DNA of 34,241 bases from Planctomycetota bacterium (GCA_021413735.1 JAIOPV010000167.1:1-34241); one strand, 5' to 3'; shown: positions 14,302 through 23,494, counted from the first letter of the stretch. Numbers and translations are program-made. Notes: a model not told the origin generated them from the letters alone.

Positions 14302-17300
14302 ATGATCCCGCAACGTGTGAAACTTTCGGGGTTCCTGTCGTACAAGGACGAGCAGGAAATCCGTTTCGATGAGTCGCCGCTGTGGATGCTTTCCGGCACC
14401 AACGGCAGCGGCAAGTCGAGCATCTTCGACGCGGTCACTTACGCGCTGTTCGGCCACCATCGCGGAGGCAGTCAGAGCGCGTCGGAACTCATCAACAAGG
14501 AATCGTCGACACTCGCGGTCGAGTTCGATTTCACCGTTGAAAAGCAGCTCTATCGCATCAAACGCACCGTGCGACGGCGAACCAGCGGCGTTGCCAGCAC
14601 GCAACAGGTGATGAAGTTCCTTCCCAGCGCGACACTGACGCCGGAAGAGTCGTGGGAAGCGCTCCCCGACACCACCTACAAAGCCAAATTCGACGCCTGG
14701 GTGAAGGACAAGATCGGCCTCGATTACGAAACGTTCACGTCGTCGGTGTTGTTGCTTCAAGGCAAGTCCGAAAAACTCCTCGACAGCACGCCGGCCGGGC
14801 GGGCAGGGGTTCTCGCACGCATCGTCGATCTCGAACGCTTCCAGAAACTCCACGGAAAAGCTGACGACAAACGCCGCGAACTCAAGGCCCAGCTCGAAGG
14901 CATCTCGAACCAACTTTCCGGCATTCGCGAAGTGACCGACGAGGAGCTGGCCGAGGCTTCGGTGCGAATCGCGACGGCGGAAGACGCCCGCACGCAGGCT
15001 CAGGAGAAGATCGATTCGCTCGTGACGCTCGAACTCAAGGCTCGCGGGTGGGACGCCGCCCAGAAGAAACTCGTCGCGGCCCGTGCGAAGTTGAGCAGCG
15101 CCGAGGGAGTGCTGAAGCACGCGGTCGCCATTGAGAACGAATACCATCGTCTGCGCGAACTTCGCGATGTTCTGCCGGCGGTCGGCACCATCGTCACGGA
15201 GCGCGGACGCATTGGCGAGTCCGAACGCAAGACGGAACAGCTCACGAAACAGCAGGCGATCCGCACCGACGACCGCCGCAAAACCGAGAACACACTCGAA
15301 CAGTCGCGCAAGAAACGCGACGCCCTGAAGAAGACGCTCGCCGAGGATGAAGCCAAGCAAACGACGCTGAACGCCAGGCTCCGCGAGCTTGCCGGCGTTC
15401 TCGAAAAGGTGAAGCAAGTCGAGGATGCCGAGACTGAAGTGAAGCGGTTGGAAGTCGAGTTGAAGCCGTTGCCCGGCGATCCCGACGCGACAGTGCGGCA
15501 GTTTCAGCAGGAGCAGGAACGGCTCGCGCTTCTCGCTCAGCACATCGCACAGCTCGACCGACTGCACACGGATCGCTCGGAACTGACGAAGGCTGTCACG
15601 ACTGAGAAGCAAGCTCGCGCCGATGAAACGAAACTGAAGCAGGAAGGGGTCAAGGCGAAGGAAGAGTTCACGGCACTCGAAGCGAAGGCGAAGGCAACAC
15701 GAGACGATCGCGCGACGAAGGAGCAATCGGCTGCGGAGGCGCGTGCTTTGGCGCGTCAAGCGAAGGAACTCGCCGACGAGTTCGTGCATCTCAGCGGCGA
15801 GAAGACGTGTCGTGCGTGCGGTCAAGCGCTTACGGAAAAGCACTTCGCCGACGAGAAGAAGAAGCGTGACCTCAATGCGAAGGCCGCCGAGCGAAAGCTC
15901 GAAACGCTGACCAAGGATGTTGCCGTCGTCCGCAAACTCGAAGAAGAATTGAACGCCAAAGAGGCCGCTGATCGCGAACACCTCACAAAACTCCGCGAGC
16001 AGTACGTTGCAGCAGCAGCAGCAAGCAAGCAGGCCGCACAAGATATCAAGCGGCTCACGGAATCGTGCCGACTCACGTACTTCGGGCTTCCGCAGGAATA
16101 CAAGGATCGCATCGGGAAGACCGAACCCGCCGATTGGTCAAAGGCCACATACCCCGACCGCCACGACCTCACGACGCTTTCCGATGAGGCGAAGCAGATC
16201 GACAGCGTGAAACGCAAACTCCGCGTCGCACAGGAGGAATCGAAGAAGGTCGGCGAACTGCGAGCGAAACTCGAATCCGCACGCGAACGCGGCGAGAAGG
16301 CTCGGCGATCACTTCCCGCTGGCGATCCGGCTGCAGTGCGAGAGGAGTTCACCACGAAGCAGGCCGACGAGAAGGCGGTCACCGCGAACATCGCAGCCAC
16401 GAAGAAAGCGATCACCACGACCGATACGGAAGTGGATCGTCAGCAACGCGACCTCAGCAACATCGACCGCGAACTGACGGAATACATCGGCAAGCTGAAC
16501 CTCGAAGAATCGAGTCGCAAGCAGAGTGCCGAGGCTGTGGAACGCGCGAAGAAAGCGTTGCCGTTGCCGTGGCAGAAGCCAGCCGAAACTGCTGGGTTGA
16601 ACGATCGCGCCAAGTGGCAGGACGAACTCGACGCTCTCAACGCGAAGGGCATTGAGAAGAAGTTCACGGAGCTTCAAGCGGCACGCGGCGGACTCGATTC
16701 GCTTCGCGCTGAGATTTCGCAGTTCGAGGAAGAGGCTGATGCCTTCCCCGAAGAAGCTCGCCGTAATCCCGAAGACGTGAAGGCCGAGGGGGTCGCGGCT
16801 CGCAAGGAGCACGACGCACGCAACAAGGAACTGAATGACGCGCAGAGTCAGAAGCGAATCCTCGATGATTACCGTCGGCAACGCGGCGAACTCGGCGAGC
16901 AATACAAGGCCATCGACATCGACTTCAACCGCCACGAAACGTTGACGAAGTTGCTCGGACGTGATCGGCTTCAACGCTGGCTCGTCGAGAAAGCTGAGAG
17001 CCAAATCGTGGACTTCGCGAACGGCGTGCTTGATCGACTGAGTGGCGGTCAGATGTACTTGCGGCAGGTCAAGAGCGAGACGGGAACCGAGAAGGCGTTC
17101 GATCTGGAATGCTCGAACCGGGCGACGGGCGGTTCACCGATCAACGTGGCATTCCTGAGCGGGAGTCAGCGATTCCGCGTGGCGGTGGCCCTGGCGCTGG
17201 GCATCGGTCAATACGCGAGCAAGCAACACCGACCGATTGAGAGCGTGATTATCGACGAGGGTTTCGGCTGCCTTGACCGTGCCGGTCGCCAGGTGATGAT

Positions 17301-17442
17301 TCAGGAATTGCAGAACCTTCGCGGGCACCTTCACTGCATCTTGCTCGTGAGCCACCAGGAGGAGTTCGCCGATGCTTTCCCGGATGGCTACCGCTTTGAG
17401 TTGCAGGACGGCGCAACCCATGTCAGCCGCTTCGTGAGGTGA
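14302..17442 (+). CDS. sbcC: SbcC/Rad50-type SMC-like ATPase
   Basis: ATPase subunit of the SbcCD nuclease: it clamps DNA and gates the SbcD active site. Seen in the 1046 aa: N-terminal IPQRVKLSGFLSYKDE and Walker A GTNGSGKSS (residues ~33-41), long coiled coils on both sides, the zinc hook C503-R-A-C506 in GEKTCRACGQ at the coil apex, the ABC signature variant FLSGSQRFRVAVALALG near residue 950, and Walker B VIIDEGFGCLD with D985-E986. The signature reads LSGSQ rather than LSGGE, a common Rad50/SbcC variation. The coil arms are rich in Glu, Lys and Ala, as expected. ATG at 14302 follows GGGGTGA. Length is typical of SbcC. It ends 54 nt from the convergent S9 peptidase gene. Confidence 0.96.
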   Translation: MIPQRVKLSGFLSYKDEQEIRFDESPLWMLSGTNGSGKSSIFDAVTYALFGHHRGGSQSASELINKESSTLAVEFDFTVEKQLYRIKRTVRRRTSGVASTQQVMKFLPSATLTPEESWEALPDTTYKAKFDAWVKDKIGLDYETFTSSVLLLQGKSEKLLDSTPAGRAGVLARIVDLERFQKLHGKADDKRRELKAQLEGISNQLSGIREVTDEELAEASVRIATAEDARTQAQEKIDSLVTLELKARGWDAAQKKLVAARAKLSSAEGVLKHAVAIENEYHRLRELRDVLPAVGTIVTERGRIGESERKTEQLTKQQAIRTDDRRKTENTLEQSRKKRDALKKTLAEDEAKQTTLNARLRELAGVLEKVKQVEDAETEVKRLEVELKPLPGDPDATVRQFQQEQERLALLAQHIAQLDRLHTDRSELTKAVTTEKQARADETKLKQEGVKAKEEFTALEAKAKATRDDRATKEQSAAEARALARQAKELADEFVHLSGEKTCRACGQALTEKHFADEKKKRDLNAKAAERKLETLTKDVAVVRKLEEELNAKEAADREHLTKLREQYVAAAAASKQAAQDIKRLTESCRLTYFGLPQEYKDRIGKTEPADWSKATYPDRHDLTTLSDEAKQIDSVKRKLRVAQEESKKVGELRAKLESARERGEKARRSLPAGDPAAVREEFTTKQADEKAVTANIAATKKAITTTDTEVDRQQRDLSNIDRELTEYIGKLNLEESSRKQSAEAVERAKKALPLPWQKPAETAGLNDRAKWQDELDALNAKGIEKKFTELQAARGGLDSLRAEISQFEEEADAFPEEARRNPEDVKAEGVAARKEHDARNKELNDAQSQKRILDDYRRQRGELGEQYKAIDIDFNRHETLTKLLGRDRLQRWLVEKAESQIVDFANGVLDRLSGGQMYLRQVKSETGTEKAFDLECSNRATGGSPINVAFLSGSQRFRVAVALALGIGQYASKQHRPIESVIIDEGFGCLDRAGRQVMIQELQNLRGHLHCILLVSHQEEFADAFPDGYRFELQDGATHVSRFVR

Positions 17443-17496
17443 GTTGCGAGGCGATGGCACGGAGGGGCGTAGCAGTTCCCTCGCTAACGCTCTGGA

Positions 17497-19566
17497 TCAC
17501 TTCTTGTCGTACTTCTCGAACCAATCGAGGACGCGGTTGAGGGCGTCTTCGCGATGGCGCGGCTGGCGAATGCCGTGACCTTCATCGTTGTAGATAACCA
17601 GTTCGGTCGGCACGCCGCGAGCCTTCAACGCCTTGTGATACGCCTGACCCATCGGCAGCGGGCAACGGCGATCGTCGCGGCTGTGCAGGATCAGCGTTGG
17701 CGTCTTCACCTTGTCGGCGTAGGTCAACGGGCTGTGCTTCCGCATCTTCTCCGGGACTTCCCACGGCTTCCCGCCGAACTCCCATTCCGTCCAGCTCGGA
17801 ATGTCGCTTAGGTGCCACATCATGTTCAGATCGGTCACCGCGTTCACGGCCGCCGCAGCGCGGAAGCGATCAGTTTGGCCCACGAGCCACGTTGTCATGT
17901 ACCCGCCGTAGCTCGTGCCGTGAACAAAGAGTCGGTCCTTGTCCGCGATGCCATCCGCGATGAGCTTGTCGATGCCAAGCATGATGTCGCGCATGTCGCC
18001 ACCGCCGAAGTCGCCACGATCCGCGTCGATGAACTTCTGACCGTAGCCGGTCGAACCGCGGAAGTTCGGCTGCAACACCGCGTATCCCTTGGCTGCGAAC
18101 ACCTGAACCGTGAAGTCGAAACCGGCCGAGTGCCGACCGTGCGGCCCACCGTGTGGGTGGACTAACAGCTTGTACGGCGGCTTCGCAACTCCCTCGGGTG
18201 GCAGCATGAGATGGCCTTCAATCTGGAATTCGTCACTCTTCCAGGTCACGATCTTTTGCTCGCCAAGATGCCGTTCCTTCAGGAACAGATTGCCCGGCGG
18301 CGTGAGTTGATTGCGACGCGAAATCCGATTGCCAACGGTCTTCAGTGCTGCACCCTCCTTCGGCAACTCCGGCGTGAACTTCTCACCGCGTCCGCTCGCG
18401 GTAGATACTCGCACGAGCTGGTTGTCGGCACCGGCTTCAGCGTTGCACACGAGGAAATCCTGGCCGTCCCAGCAATCGACCGGCAGCGGGAACATCGCGC
18501 GTGGGTGGCCGGCACCGTCTTTCGTGGCGTCGTGGTGGTCGAACAGAACTCGGAACGCTGGCTTCTCGCTGCCGAGATCGATGATGGCGAGGTTGCACTC
18601 GTCGCGGTGCGTTCCTTTTCGTGGCACGCTGAGGCAGGCGATTCGTTTTCCGTCGGGCGAGAACCGTGGCGACACTTCCGGACCGGGGCCAGTCGTCAGT
18701 TGCGTGAGCTTCTTCGTTTCGGTGTCGATGGCCCAGATGTCGAAGTTCTTGTTGATGCTGAAGCGGACCGATTCGCGGTCGTCGGTGCGGTTCGCGTGAA
18801 CGGCCAGCGTGCGGTTATCCGGCGACCAGTTCGGGTCACCGTACCAGACATCGTCGTCGGTCAACCGGTCGATCTTCTTCGCGGCGAATTGCTTGGGCTG
18901 CGGGTCGAGATGCGCGACCCAGAGTTGTGCGGTGCCCCAACCGGTGTAGCCTTCGCCCTGATCCTCTCGCACGAGTTTCACGCCATCCAAAATCTCCCTC
19001 AAGTCCAAGAACATCCAGCCGTCGGCTACAAACGCGAGTTTCGTGCTGTCCGGCGAGAACGCGAGGCGACCGTAGAACCCATCGTTGAACACGCGGGCAT
19101 ACGGCTTCTTCTCGCCTGCCAACGGGATGGCTTCACCACCCGCGGCGGGGATCAGCCAGATGTCGGTTGCCGCGTCGGATTGCAACGGAGCGGATGGCGT
19201 ATACGTCCAACCCTTGGGCCGTGGGCGTGTGGACAGGAACGCGATCCACTTACCATCCGGCGAGAAGACCGGGGCGCGAGCGTCCGGCTCGTCCTTCTCC
19301 ATTGGCTTCGCCTTCGTCGCGTCGCCGTCAACGATCCACAGCGAGTAGCGTTCGGCCTTAGTCGTCGCGTCGATCCACTGGCGGACGTAAACGAGCGACT
19401 TGCCATCGGGGGAAAGGACAGCGTCTCGCGGAGCATCGAAGCGATACAGATCATCGACCGCGAGGAGCTTCTTCGCGGGGGCGGGAGCTTGACCAGCCGG
19501 AAGCACGTTCGCGGCGAGCAGGACAAGGAAGGGAACGCTGAACGCGGCGCATCGAGTGCGAATCAT
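17497..19566 (-). CDS. Secreted S9 family peptidase (acylaminoacyl-peptidase/prolyl oligopeptidase type)
   Basis: Serine peptidase with an N-terminal PD40 beta-propeller and a C-terminal alpha/beta hydrolase domain, cleaving short peptides; probably exported. Seen in the 689 aa: a Sec signal peptide (~1-25, ending PAGQA), propeller blades with LSPDGKSLVYVR, FSPDGKWIAFLST, WSPDNRTLAVH and FSPDGKRIACLS, then LLVHPHGGPHG (oxyanion region), nucleophile Ser in GTSYGGYMTTW, Asp in LILHSRDDRRCPL and His in NDEGHGIRQPRHRED. The triad is complete. ATG at 19566 has GGAG at suitable distance. It is the third gene of a minus-strand block with the PSCyt1/DUF1549/DUF1553 and DUF1501 genes, 24 nt after the latter, so it may degrade peptides in the same exported pathway. 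Confidence 0.94.
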   Translation of the reverse strand: MIRTRCAAFSVPFLVLLAANVLPAGQAPAPAKKLLAVDDLYRFDAPRDAVLSPDGKSLVYVRQWIDATTKAERYSLWIVDGDATKAKPMEKDEPDARAPVFSPDGKWIAFLSTRPRPKGWTYTPSAPLQSDAATDIWLIPAAGGEAIPLAGEKKPYARVFNDGFYGRLAFSPDSTKLAFVADGWMFLDLREILDGVKLVREDQGEGYTGWGTAQLWVAHLDPQPKQFAAKKIDRLTDDDVWYGDPNWSPDNRTLAVHANRTDDRESVRFSINKNFDIWAIDTETKKLTQLTTGPGPEVSPRFSPDGKRIACLSVPRKGTHRDECNLAIIDLGSEKPAFRVLFDHHDATKDGAGHPRAMFPLPVDCWDGQDFLVCNAEAGADNQLVRVSTASGRGEKFTPELPKEGAALKTVGNRISRRNQLTPPGNLFLKERHLGEQKIVTWKSDEFQIEGHLMLPPEGVAKPPYKLLVHPHGGPHGRHSAGFDFTVQVFAAKGYAVLQPNFRGSTGYGQKFIDADRGDFGGGDMRDIMLGIDKLIADGIADKDRLFVHGTSYGGYMTTWLVGQTDRFRAAAAVNAVTDLNMMWHLSDIPSWTEWEFGGKPWEVPEKMRKHSPLTYADKVKTPTLILHSRDDRRCPLPMGQAYHKALKARGVPTELVIYNDEGHGIRQPRHREDALNRVLDWFEKYDKK

Positions 19567-19590
19567 GGAGAACTCCGTTGGCGTCGGCGA

Positions 19591-21006
19591 TTACGCGAGA
19601 ATATCTTTCACCACCCGCGAAGGCTCAACACCCGTGAGCCGCATGTCGAGCCCCTGATATTTCACGCTGAACTTCATGTGGTCGATGCCGAGAAGATGCA
19701 GCACCGTCGCGTGCAGGTCGCGAACATTCACCACGTTCTCGACCGCTGAATAGCCCAGTTCGTCGGTCGCCCCGTAGCCGATGCCGCCCTTCACGCCGCC
19801 GCCCGCGAGCCACGTCGAGAAGCCCTTGATGTGGTGATCGCGACCCGGTCCACCCTTGCCCTGGAACATCGGCGTGCGACCGAACTCACCACCCCAAATG
19901 ATGAGCGTGTCCTTGAGCATGTCGCGCCGTTTGAGATCGGTAAGCAACGCCCATGTCGCTCGATCCGTCGCCCCGCAGCAGACGTTCATGTACTTCACCA
20001 ACTCGCCATGCATGTCCCAGTCGCGGTGATAGAGTTGCACGAATCGTGTGCCGCGTTCGAGAAGCCGGCGAGCCGTCAGGCAGTTCGAGGCGAACGACCC
20101 ATCACCAGGCGTTGCCCCATAGAGTTCGAGAACGTCTTTTGGCTCGCGCGAGATGTCCATCAAGTCGGGCACGCTGGCCTGCATCTTGAACGCCATCTCG
20201 TACTGTGCGATGCGTGTGTCCACTTCCGGATTCTTCACCACGGCGTTGCGGTGCCGGTCCAACTCGCCCACGGTATCCACGAGGTCACGCTGCTGCGACG
20301 TGGACACGCCCTTGGGATTCCGCAGGTAGTAGACCGGGTCGCCGGTTGAGTTGAACTCGACACCCTGGAAACGCCCGGGAAGGAATCCGTTGCCCCACAT
20401 TCGTTGCGAGATCGGTTGCGGACTGCGGCCCGCGTGACTCGTCATCACGACGAAGCCTGGCAGGTCTTCGGACTCGCTGCCGAGACCGTAGTTGATCCAC
20501 GAACCCATGCTCGGCCGACCGCTGATTGCGGTGCCGGTGTTCATCATCGTGTGAGCCGGATCGTGGTTGATCTGGTCCGTGACCATCGACCGGATGATGG
20601 CGATGTCGTCCACGAACTTGGCGTGCCACGGCATGAAGTCGCTGATCCACTGGCCGCTCTTGCCGTGCTGCTTGAACTTGGTGAGGTGCCCTTGCACCTT
20701 CAGCTTCTGCCCCTGGAGCTGTGCGATCGGCTGCCCCTTCGTGAACGATTCGGGCATCGGTTGCCCATCGAGCTTGTCGAGTTGCGGCTTGTAATCGAAC
20801 GTCTCCAGGTGGCTCGGACCGCCAGACATGTAGAGGTAAATCACTCGCTTGGCCGTCGGCGGATGGTGCGGCAAGCCGGCGACACCGCGATACTTCTCGG
20901 CAGCTGGCAGGTCGCGAGCGAGCAGAGCGTCGAGCGCGACGGAGCCGAGGCCAACGCCGGTCGTCGTCAGGAAGGAACGGCGTGTGAGCGGATGAAACGG
21001 TGTCAT
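19591..21006 (-). CDS. DUF1501 family protein with Tat signal (second copy)
   Basis: Second DUF1501 protein, 471 aa, from the branch that pairs with PSCyt1/DUF1549/DUF1553 proteins. Seen: Tat signal LTRRSFLTTTGVGLGSVALD, VIYLYMSGGPSHLETFDYKP (the SGGPSH-x-ETFDYKP motif), SGQWISDFMPW, IIRSM with the following INHDPAH, GLGSESEDLPGFVVM, IIWGGEFGRTPMFQG, GRDHHIKGFSTWLAGGGVKGG and a C-terminal HATVLHLLGID. These are the standard family blocks and all are present. I chose ATG at 21006 because it begins closer to the Tat motif and has GAGA upstream; an in-frame TTG at 21027 would add seven residues. Its upstream partner ends 64 nt before it. Substrate and activity are unknown. Confidence 0.94.
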   Translation of the reverse strand: MTPFHPLTRRSFLTTTGVGLGSVALDALLARDLPAAEKYRGVAGLPHHPPTAKRVIYLYMSGGPSHLETFDYKPQLDKLDGQPMPESFTKGQPIAQLQGQKLKVQGHLTKFKQHGKSGQWISDFMPWHAKFVDDIAIIRSMVTDQINHDPAHTMMNTGTAISGRPSMGSWINYGLGSESEDLPGFVVMTSHAGRSPQPISQRMWGNGFLPGRFQGVEFNSTGDPVYYLRNPKGVSTSQQRDLVDTVGELDRHRNAVVKNPEVDTRIAQYEMAFKMQASVPDLMDISREPKDVLELYGATPGDGSFASNCLTARRLLERGTRFVQLYHRDWDMHGELVKYMNVCCGATDRATWALLTDLKRRDMLKDTLIIWGGEFGRTPMFQGKGGPGRDHHIKGFSTWLAGGGVKGGIGYGATDELGYSAVENVVNVRDLHATVLHLLGIDHMKFSVKYQGLDMRLTGVEPSRVVKDILA

Positions 21007-21028
21007 GCGTGATCTCGAATTGGTCAAC

Positions 21029-21055
21029 GTTTAGCCGCGACCCGGAGTCCGCGGA
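21029..21055. repeat. Possible half copy of a GTTTAGCCGC-type palindromic repeat
   Basis: The 64-nt gap between the DUF1501 and DUF1553 genes begins with GTTTAGCCGCGACCCGGAGT and continues with a short GC-rich stem (CGGAGTCCGC). Its first ten bases equal those of the 60-bp palindrome at 14230, but the second arm is absent. It looks like a decayed or half element. Confidence 0.35.
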
Positions 21056-21070
21056 GGGGAGCGCGTGAAG

Positions 21071-23494
21071 CTATTCCCGGGTAATGGTTTCGCTCAGGTT
21101 CAGCAACGCCCGGCACACGGCGGTCCACGCGGCGAGTTCCGGCACGTCGGCATTCTTCGGCAGCGGTGCGAGGCCGATCTTCAGCAACTCGCCGGCGGCT
21201 TTCGGGTCCAGCTTGTACTGCTCGCGGTTCTTCTCCAACAGCTTCAGCAGCAACTTCAGTTCGGTTTCATCCGGGCGGCGGCTCGTCAAATGACGGAATG
21301 CGAACATGACGCGCTCGGCGTCGGAGTTGCCACCGTCGGTGAGCGTTCGCTGACCGAGAACGCGGGCCGCTTCGATGAACGTGGGATCGTTCAGCAGCAC
21401 GAGTGCGGCGAGCGGCGTGTTCGACCTCGCCCGTTGAGCAGCACATTCCTCACGAGTCGAAGCGTCGAACGCCTTCATCATGGGATGCAGGTACTGCCGC
21501 TGCCAGTGGACGTACACGCCGCGCCGCCATTGCTTCGCGTCCGCATCGGAAACATACTCGCGCTTGGGGAAGTTCAGGTGCCGATAGAAGCCAGGTGGTT
21601 GGTACGGCTTCGCGTTCACACCGCCGACATCCAGTGCCAGCAACCCGCTCACAAACAGGGCGTTGTCGCGGATGGACTCCGCGGGCAGTCGCCATCGACC
21701 TTGCCGTGCGAGCAGCCGATTCTCCGGGTCATCCAAAGGCGGAAGGTGGAAGGCAGAAGGCGGAAACACAAAGCCGAAGAGTTTGGTTTCTTGCTCCGCC
21801 TTCTGCCTTCCGCCTTCCGCCTTGCTCGATGATTGCCGATACGTCTGGCTCGTGACGATCAGCCGAACGATGTGCTTCACGTCCCACTTGTTCTCGGCGA
21901 ACTCGACGGCAAGTTGATCGAGCAACTCTGAGTGCACCGGCGGTTCGCCCTGGCCTCCGAAATCCTCAAGCGACTTCGACAGGCCCATCCCAAAGTAGAG
22001 ATACCAGAGGCGATTCACGAACACGCGAGCCGTCAGGCCGCCCGCACCGGTATTGGTGTCTGTCAACCAGCGAGCGAGATCGAGCCGCGTGGCGCGACCG
22101 TTCGTTTTCAGCTTCCCCAAGAACGCGGGCACCGCGGGTTCCACGATAGGCCCGCTTTCGTCGAGCCAGTTGCCGCGAGGAAGGACTCGCATCGTTCGTG
22201 GCGTCACGGATTGCGTCACCATCACGAGCCGTTCGGCCTTCTTCAAGGCGTCGCGTTCCTTGGTCACTTCCGCGAGTTGCGTCTTCTGTTCGGCGCTGTC
22301 GGGTTGCTTCGTCAGTTCGGCGATCTTCGCATCGAGAGCCGCGAGCCGTTCGCGTTCGCGACGAGTGTGAACGGGAATCTCGGGCAACCGCTTCGTCGGC
22401 ACCGCATCGACGCCACCACCGCGAAGGTGTTTCTCCTCGTCCACATCTGCGAAGAATGCCGCGAGCGAGTAGAAATCGCGGGCGGTGTATGGGTCGAACT
22501 TGTGATCGTGACACTGGGCACAGCCAACGGTTGCCCCCATCCACACCGCCGAGAGATTGCGCACGCGATCCGCGGCGTAGATCGCGAGATACTCCTTGGG
22601 CTGCACGCCGCCCTCGTGCGACGTTTGGAGGAGTCGGTTGTAGCACGTCGCGATCTTCTGGTCGGTCGTGGGCTTGGGAAGCAAGTCGCCCGCGAGTTGT
22701 TCGTGCGTGAAGCGATCGAACGGCACATTCAGGTTGAACGCATCAATAACGTAATCGCGGTACGGGCTCGCATGGTGATCTTGGTCGCCGTGATAGCCCA
22801 CGGTGTCGGCGTAACGCACGAGATCGAGCCAGTAGACTGCCATGCGTTCGCCGTAGTGTTCGCTGGCGAGCAACCGATCCACGAGCTTGTCGTAAGCCTT
22901 GGGATCCTTGTCCGCGATGAACGCTTCGACCTCCTCCGGCGTCGGCGGCAACCCGGTCAGGTCGAAGTGCAGTCGGCGAGCGAGCGTGCGACGATCTGCT
23001 TCGGGTGCGGGAGCGAATCCTTCGCGCTCCAGGCGTGCGAGAATGAAGTTGTCGATCCAGTTTCGGACTTCGAGTTTTGGGTTTCGGACTTGCGGAACGT
23101 CGTGTCGGCGAGGGGCAACGTAGGCCCACGGTGGAGCGTACTTCGCACCTTCCGCGATCCACTTCCGGAGGATCTCCGCCTCGGCAGCCGTGAGCGGTTT
23201 CCCAGCCTTCACCGGCGGCATGCGTTCGGCTTCATCCGTCGTGGTAATGCGTTCGACGAGTGCGCTTTTCTCTGGTTTGCCGGGCACCAGAACCCCGGAC
23301 GCTGTTGCGTCTTTCTCGGTGTCGAGTCGGAGTTTTGCTTTGCGGTGTTTCTCGTCTGGTCCGTGACAAGCGAAGCACTTGTCGGAGAGAATGGGCCGCA
23401 CGTCGCGGTTGAAATCGACCGGTGCGGCCTGCGCAGGACCGGCTTCCCCGAGGTACGCGAACAACAGGCCGAGGAGAGCGAACTGCGGTCTCAT
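21071..23494 (-). CDS. PSCyt1/DUF1549/DUF1553 domain protein (planctomycete cytochrome c-like)
   Basis: Large exported planctomycete protein (807 aa) of unknown function, commonly partnered with DUF1501. Seen: a signal peptide (MRPQFALLGLLFAYL to AQA), a PSCyt1 domain with a heme-type site CFACHGPDEKHRKAKLRLD, PGKPEKSALVERI and RMPPVKAGKPL. The DUF1549 region follows with PIDxF-like WIDNFILARLEREGF, RRLHFDLTGLPPTPEEVEAF, ASEHYGERMAVYWLDLVRYAD, then VGCAQCHDHKFDPYT with a second CxxCH. DUF1553 follows with ARVFVNRLWYLYFGMGLSKSLEDFG, NKWDVKHIVRLIVTSQTYRQSS and ENRLLARQGRWRLPAESIRD. I chose ATG at 23494 because it starts the signal peptide; the open frame extends upstream to 23695 without one. 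Oddity: residues ~558-587 are encoded by a palindromic repeat inserted in frame. Confidence 0.93.
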   Translation of the reverse strand: MRPQFALLGLLFAYLGEAGPAQAAPVDFNRDVRPILSDKCFACHGPDEKHRKAKLRLDTEKDATASGVLVPGKPEKSALVERITTTDEAERMPPVKAGKPLTAAEAEILRKWIAEGAKYAPPWAYVAPRRHDVPQVRNPKLEVRNWIDNFILARLEREGFAPAPEADRRTLARRLHFDLTGLPPTPEEVEAFIADKDPKAYDKLVDRLLASEHYGERMAVYWLDLVRYADTVGYHGDQDHHASPYRDYVIDAFNLNVPFDRFTHEQLAGDLLPKPTTDQKIATCYNRLLQTSHEGGVQPKEYLAIYAADRVRNLSAVWMGATVGCAQCHDHKFDPYTARDFYSLAAFFADVDEEKHLRGGGVDAVPTKRLPEIPVHTRRERERLAALDAKIAELTKQPDSAEQKTQLAEVTKERDALKKAERLVMVTQSVTPRTMRVLPRGNWLDESGPIVEPAVPAFLGKLKTNGRATRLDLARWLTDTNTGAGGLTARVFVNRLWYLYFGMGLSKSLEDFGGQGEPPVHSELLDQLAVEFAENKWDVKHIVRLIVTSQTYRQSSSKAEGGRQKAEQETKLFGFVFPPSAFHLPPLDDPENRLLARQGRWRLPAESIRDNALFVSGLLALDVGGVNAKPYQPPGFYRHLNFPKREYVSDADAKQWRRGVYVHWQRQYLHPMMKAFDASTREECAAQRARSNTPLAALVLLNDPTFIEAARVLGQRTLTDGGNSDAERVMFAFRHLTSRRPDETELKLLLKLLEKNREQYKLDPKAAGELLKIGLAPLPKNADVPELAAWTAVCRALLNLSETITRE
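21736..21823. repeat. Palindromic element inserted in frame within the DUF1553 coding region
   Basis: Arms 21736-21764 and 21795-21823 are reverse complements at 28 of 29 positions, separated by 30 nt. They are built of GGAAGG/GGCAGAAGG units. The reading frame runs straight through and gives KAEGGRQKAEQ on one side and PPSAFHLPP on the other. It falls between YRQSS and ENRLLAR, where DUF1553 relatives have only a short linker. AEGGRQ/PPSAFxLPP sequences of this kind recur as intergenic repeats and odd protein inserts in planctomycetes (from memory). Confidence 0.85.
23060..23091. repeat. Short direct repeat inside the PSCyt1-DUF1549 linker
   Basis: The 11-mer GTTTCGGACTT occurs at 23060-23070 and again at 23081-23091 (21-nt period). 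On the coding strand it encodes VRNPKLEVRN, a repeat of VRN. It lies in the linker between the cytochrome-like and DUF1549 domains. GTCCGAAA-type tandem repeats are common between genes in Gemmataceae, so this may be a small repeat accommodated in frame. Confidence 0.5.

Noticed and set aside
14284-16041. Long minus-strand open frame (585 aa) opposite sbcC
   Set aside because: Leu/Arg/Phe-rich product without motifs; sbcC on the plus strand has all SMC-type motifs. Antisense shadow.
17443-17496. GC-rich gap between sbcC and the S9 gene with CCCTCGCTAACGCTC
   Set aside because: It resembles one arm of a common planctomycete repeat, but no second arm or stem is seen in the 54 bases, so I do not call a feature.
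18211-19749. Plus-strand open frame (512 aa) opposite the S9 peptidase
   Set aside because: No domain, no plausible ribosome binding site, and the minus strand encodes an intact peptidase.
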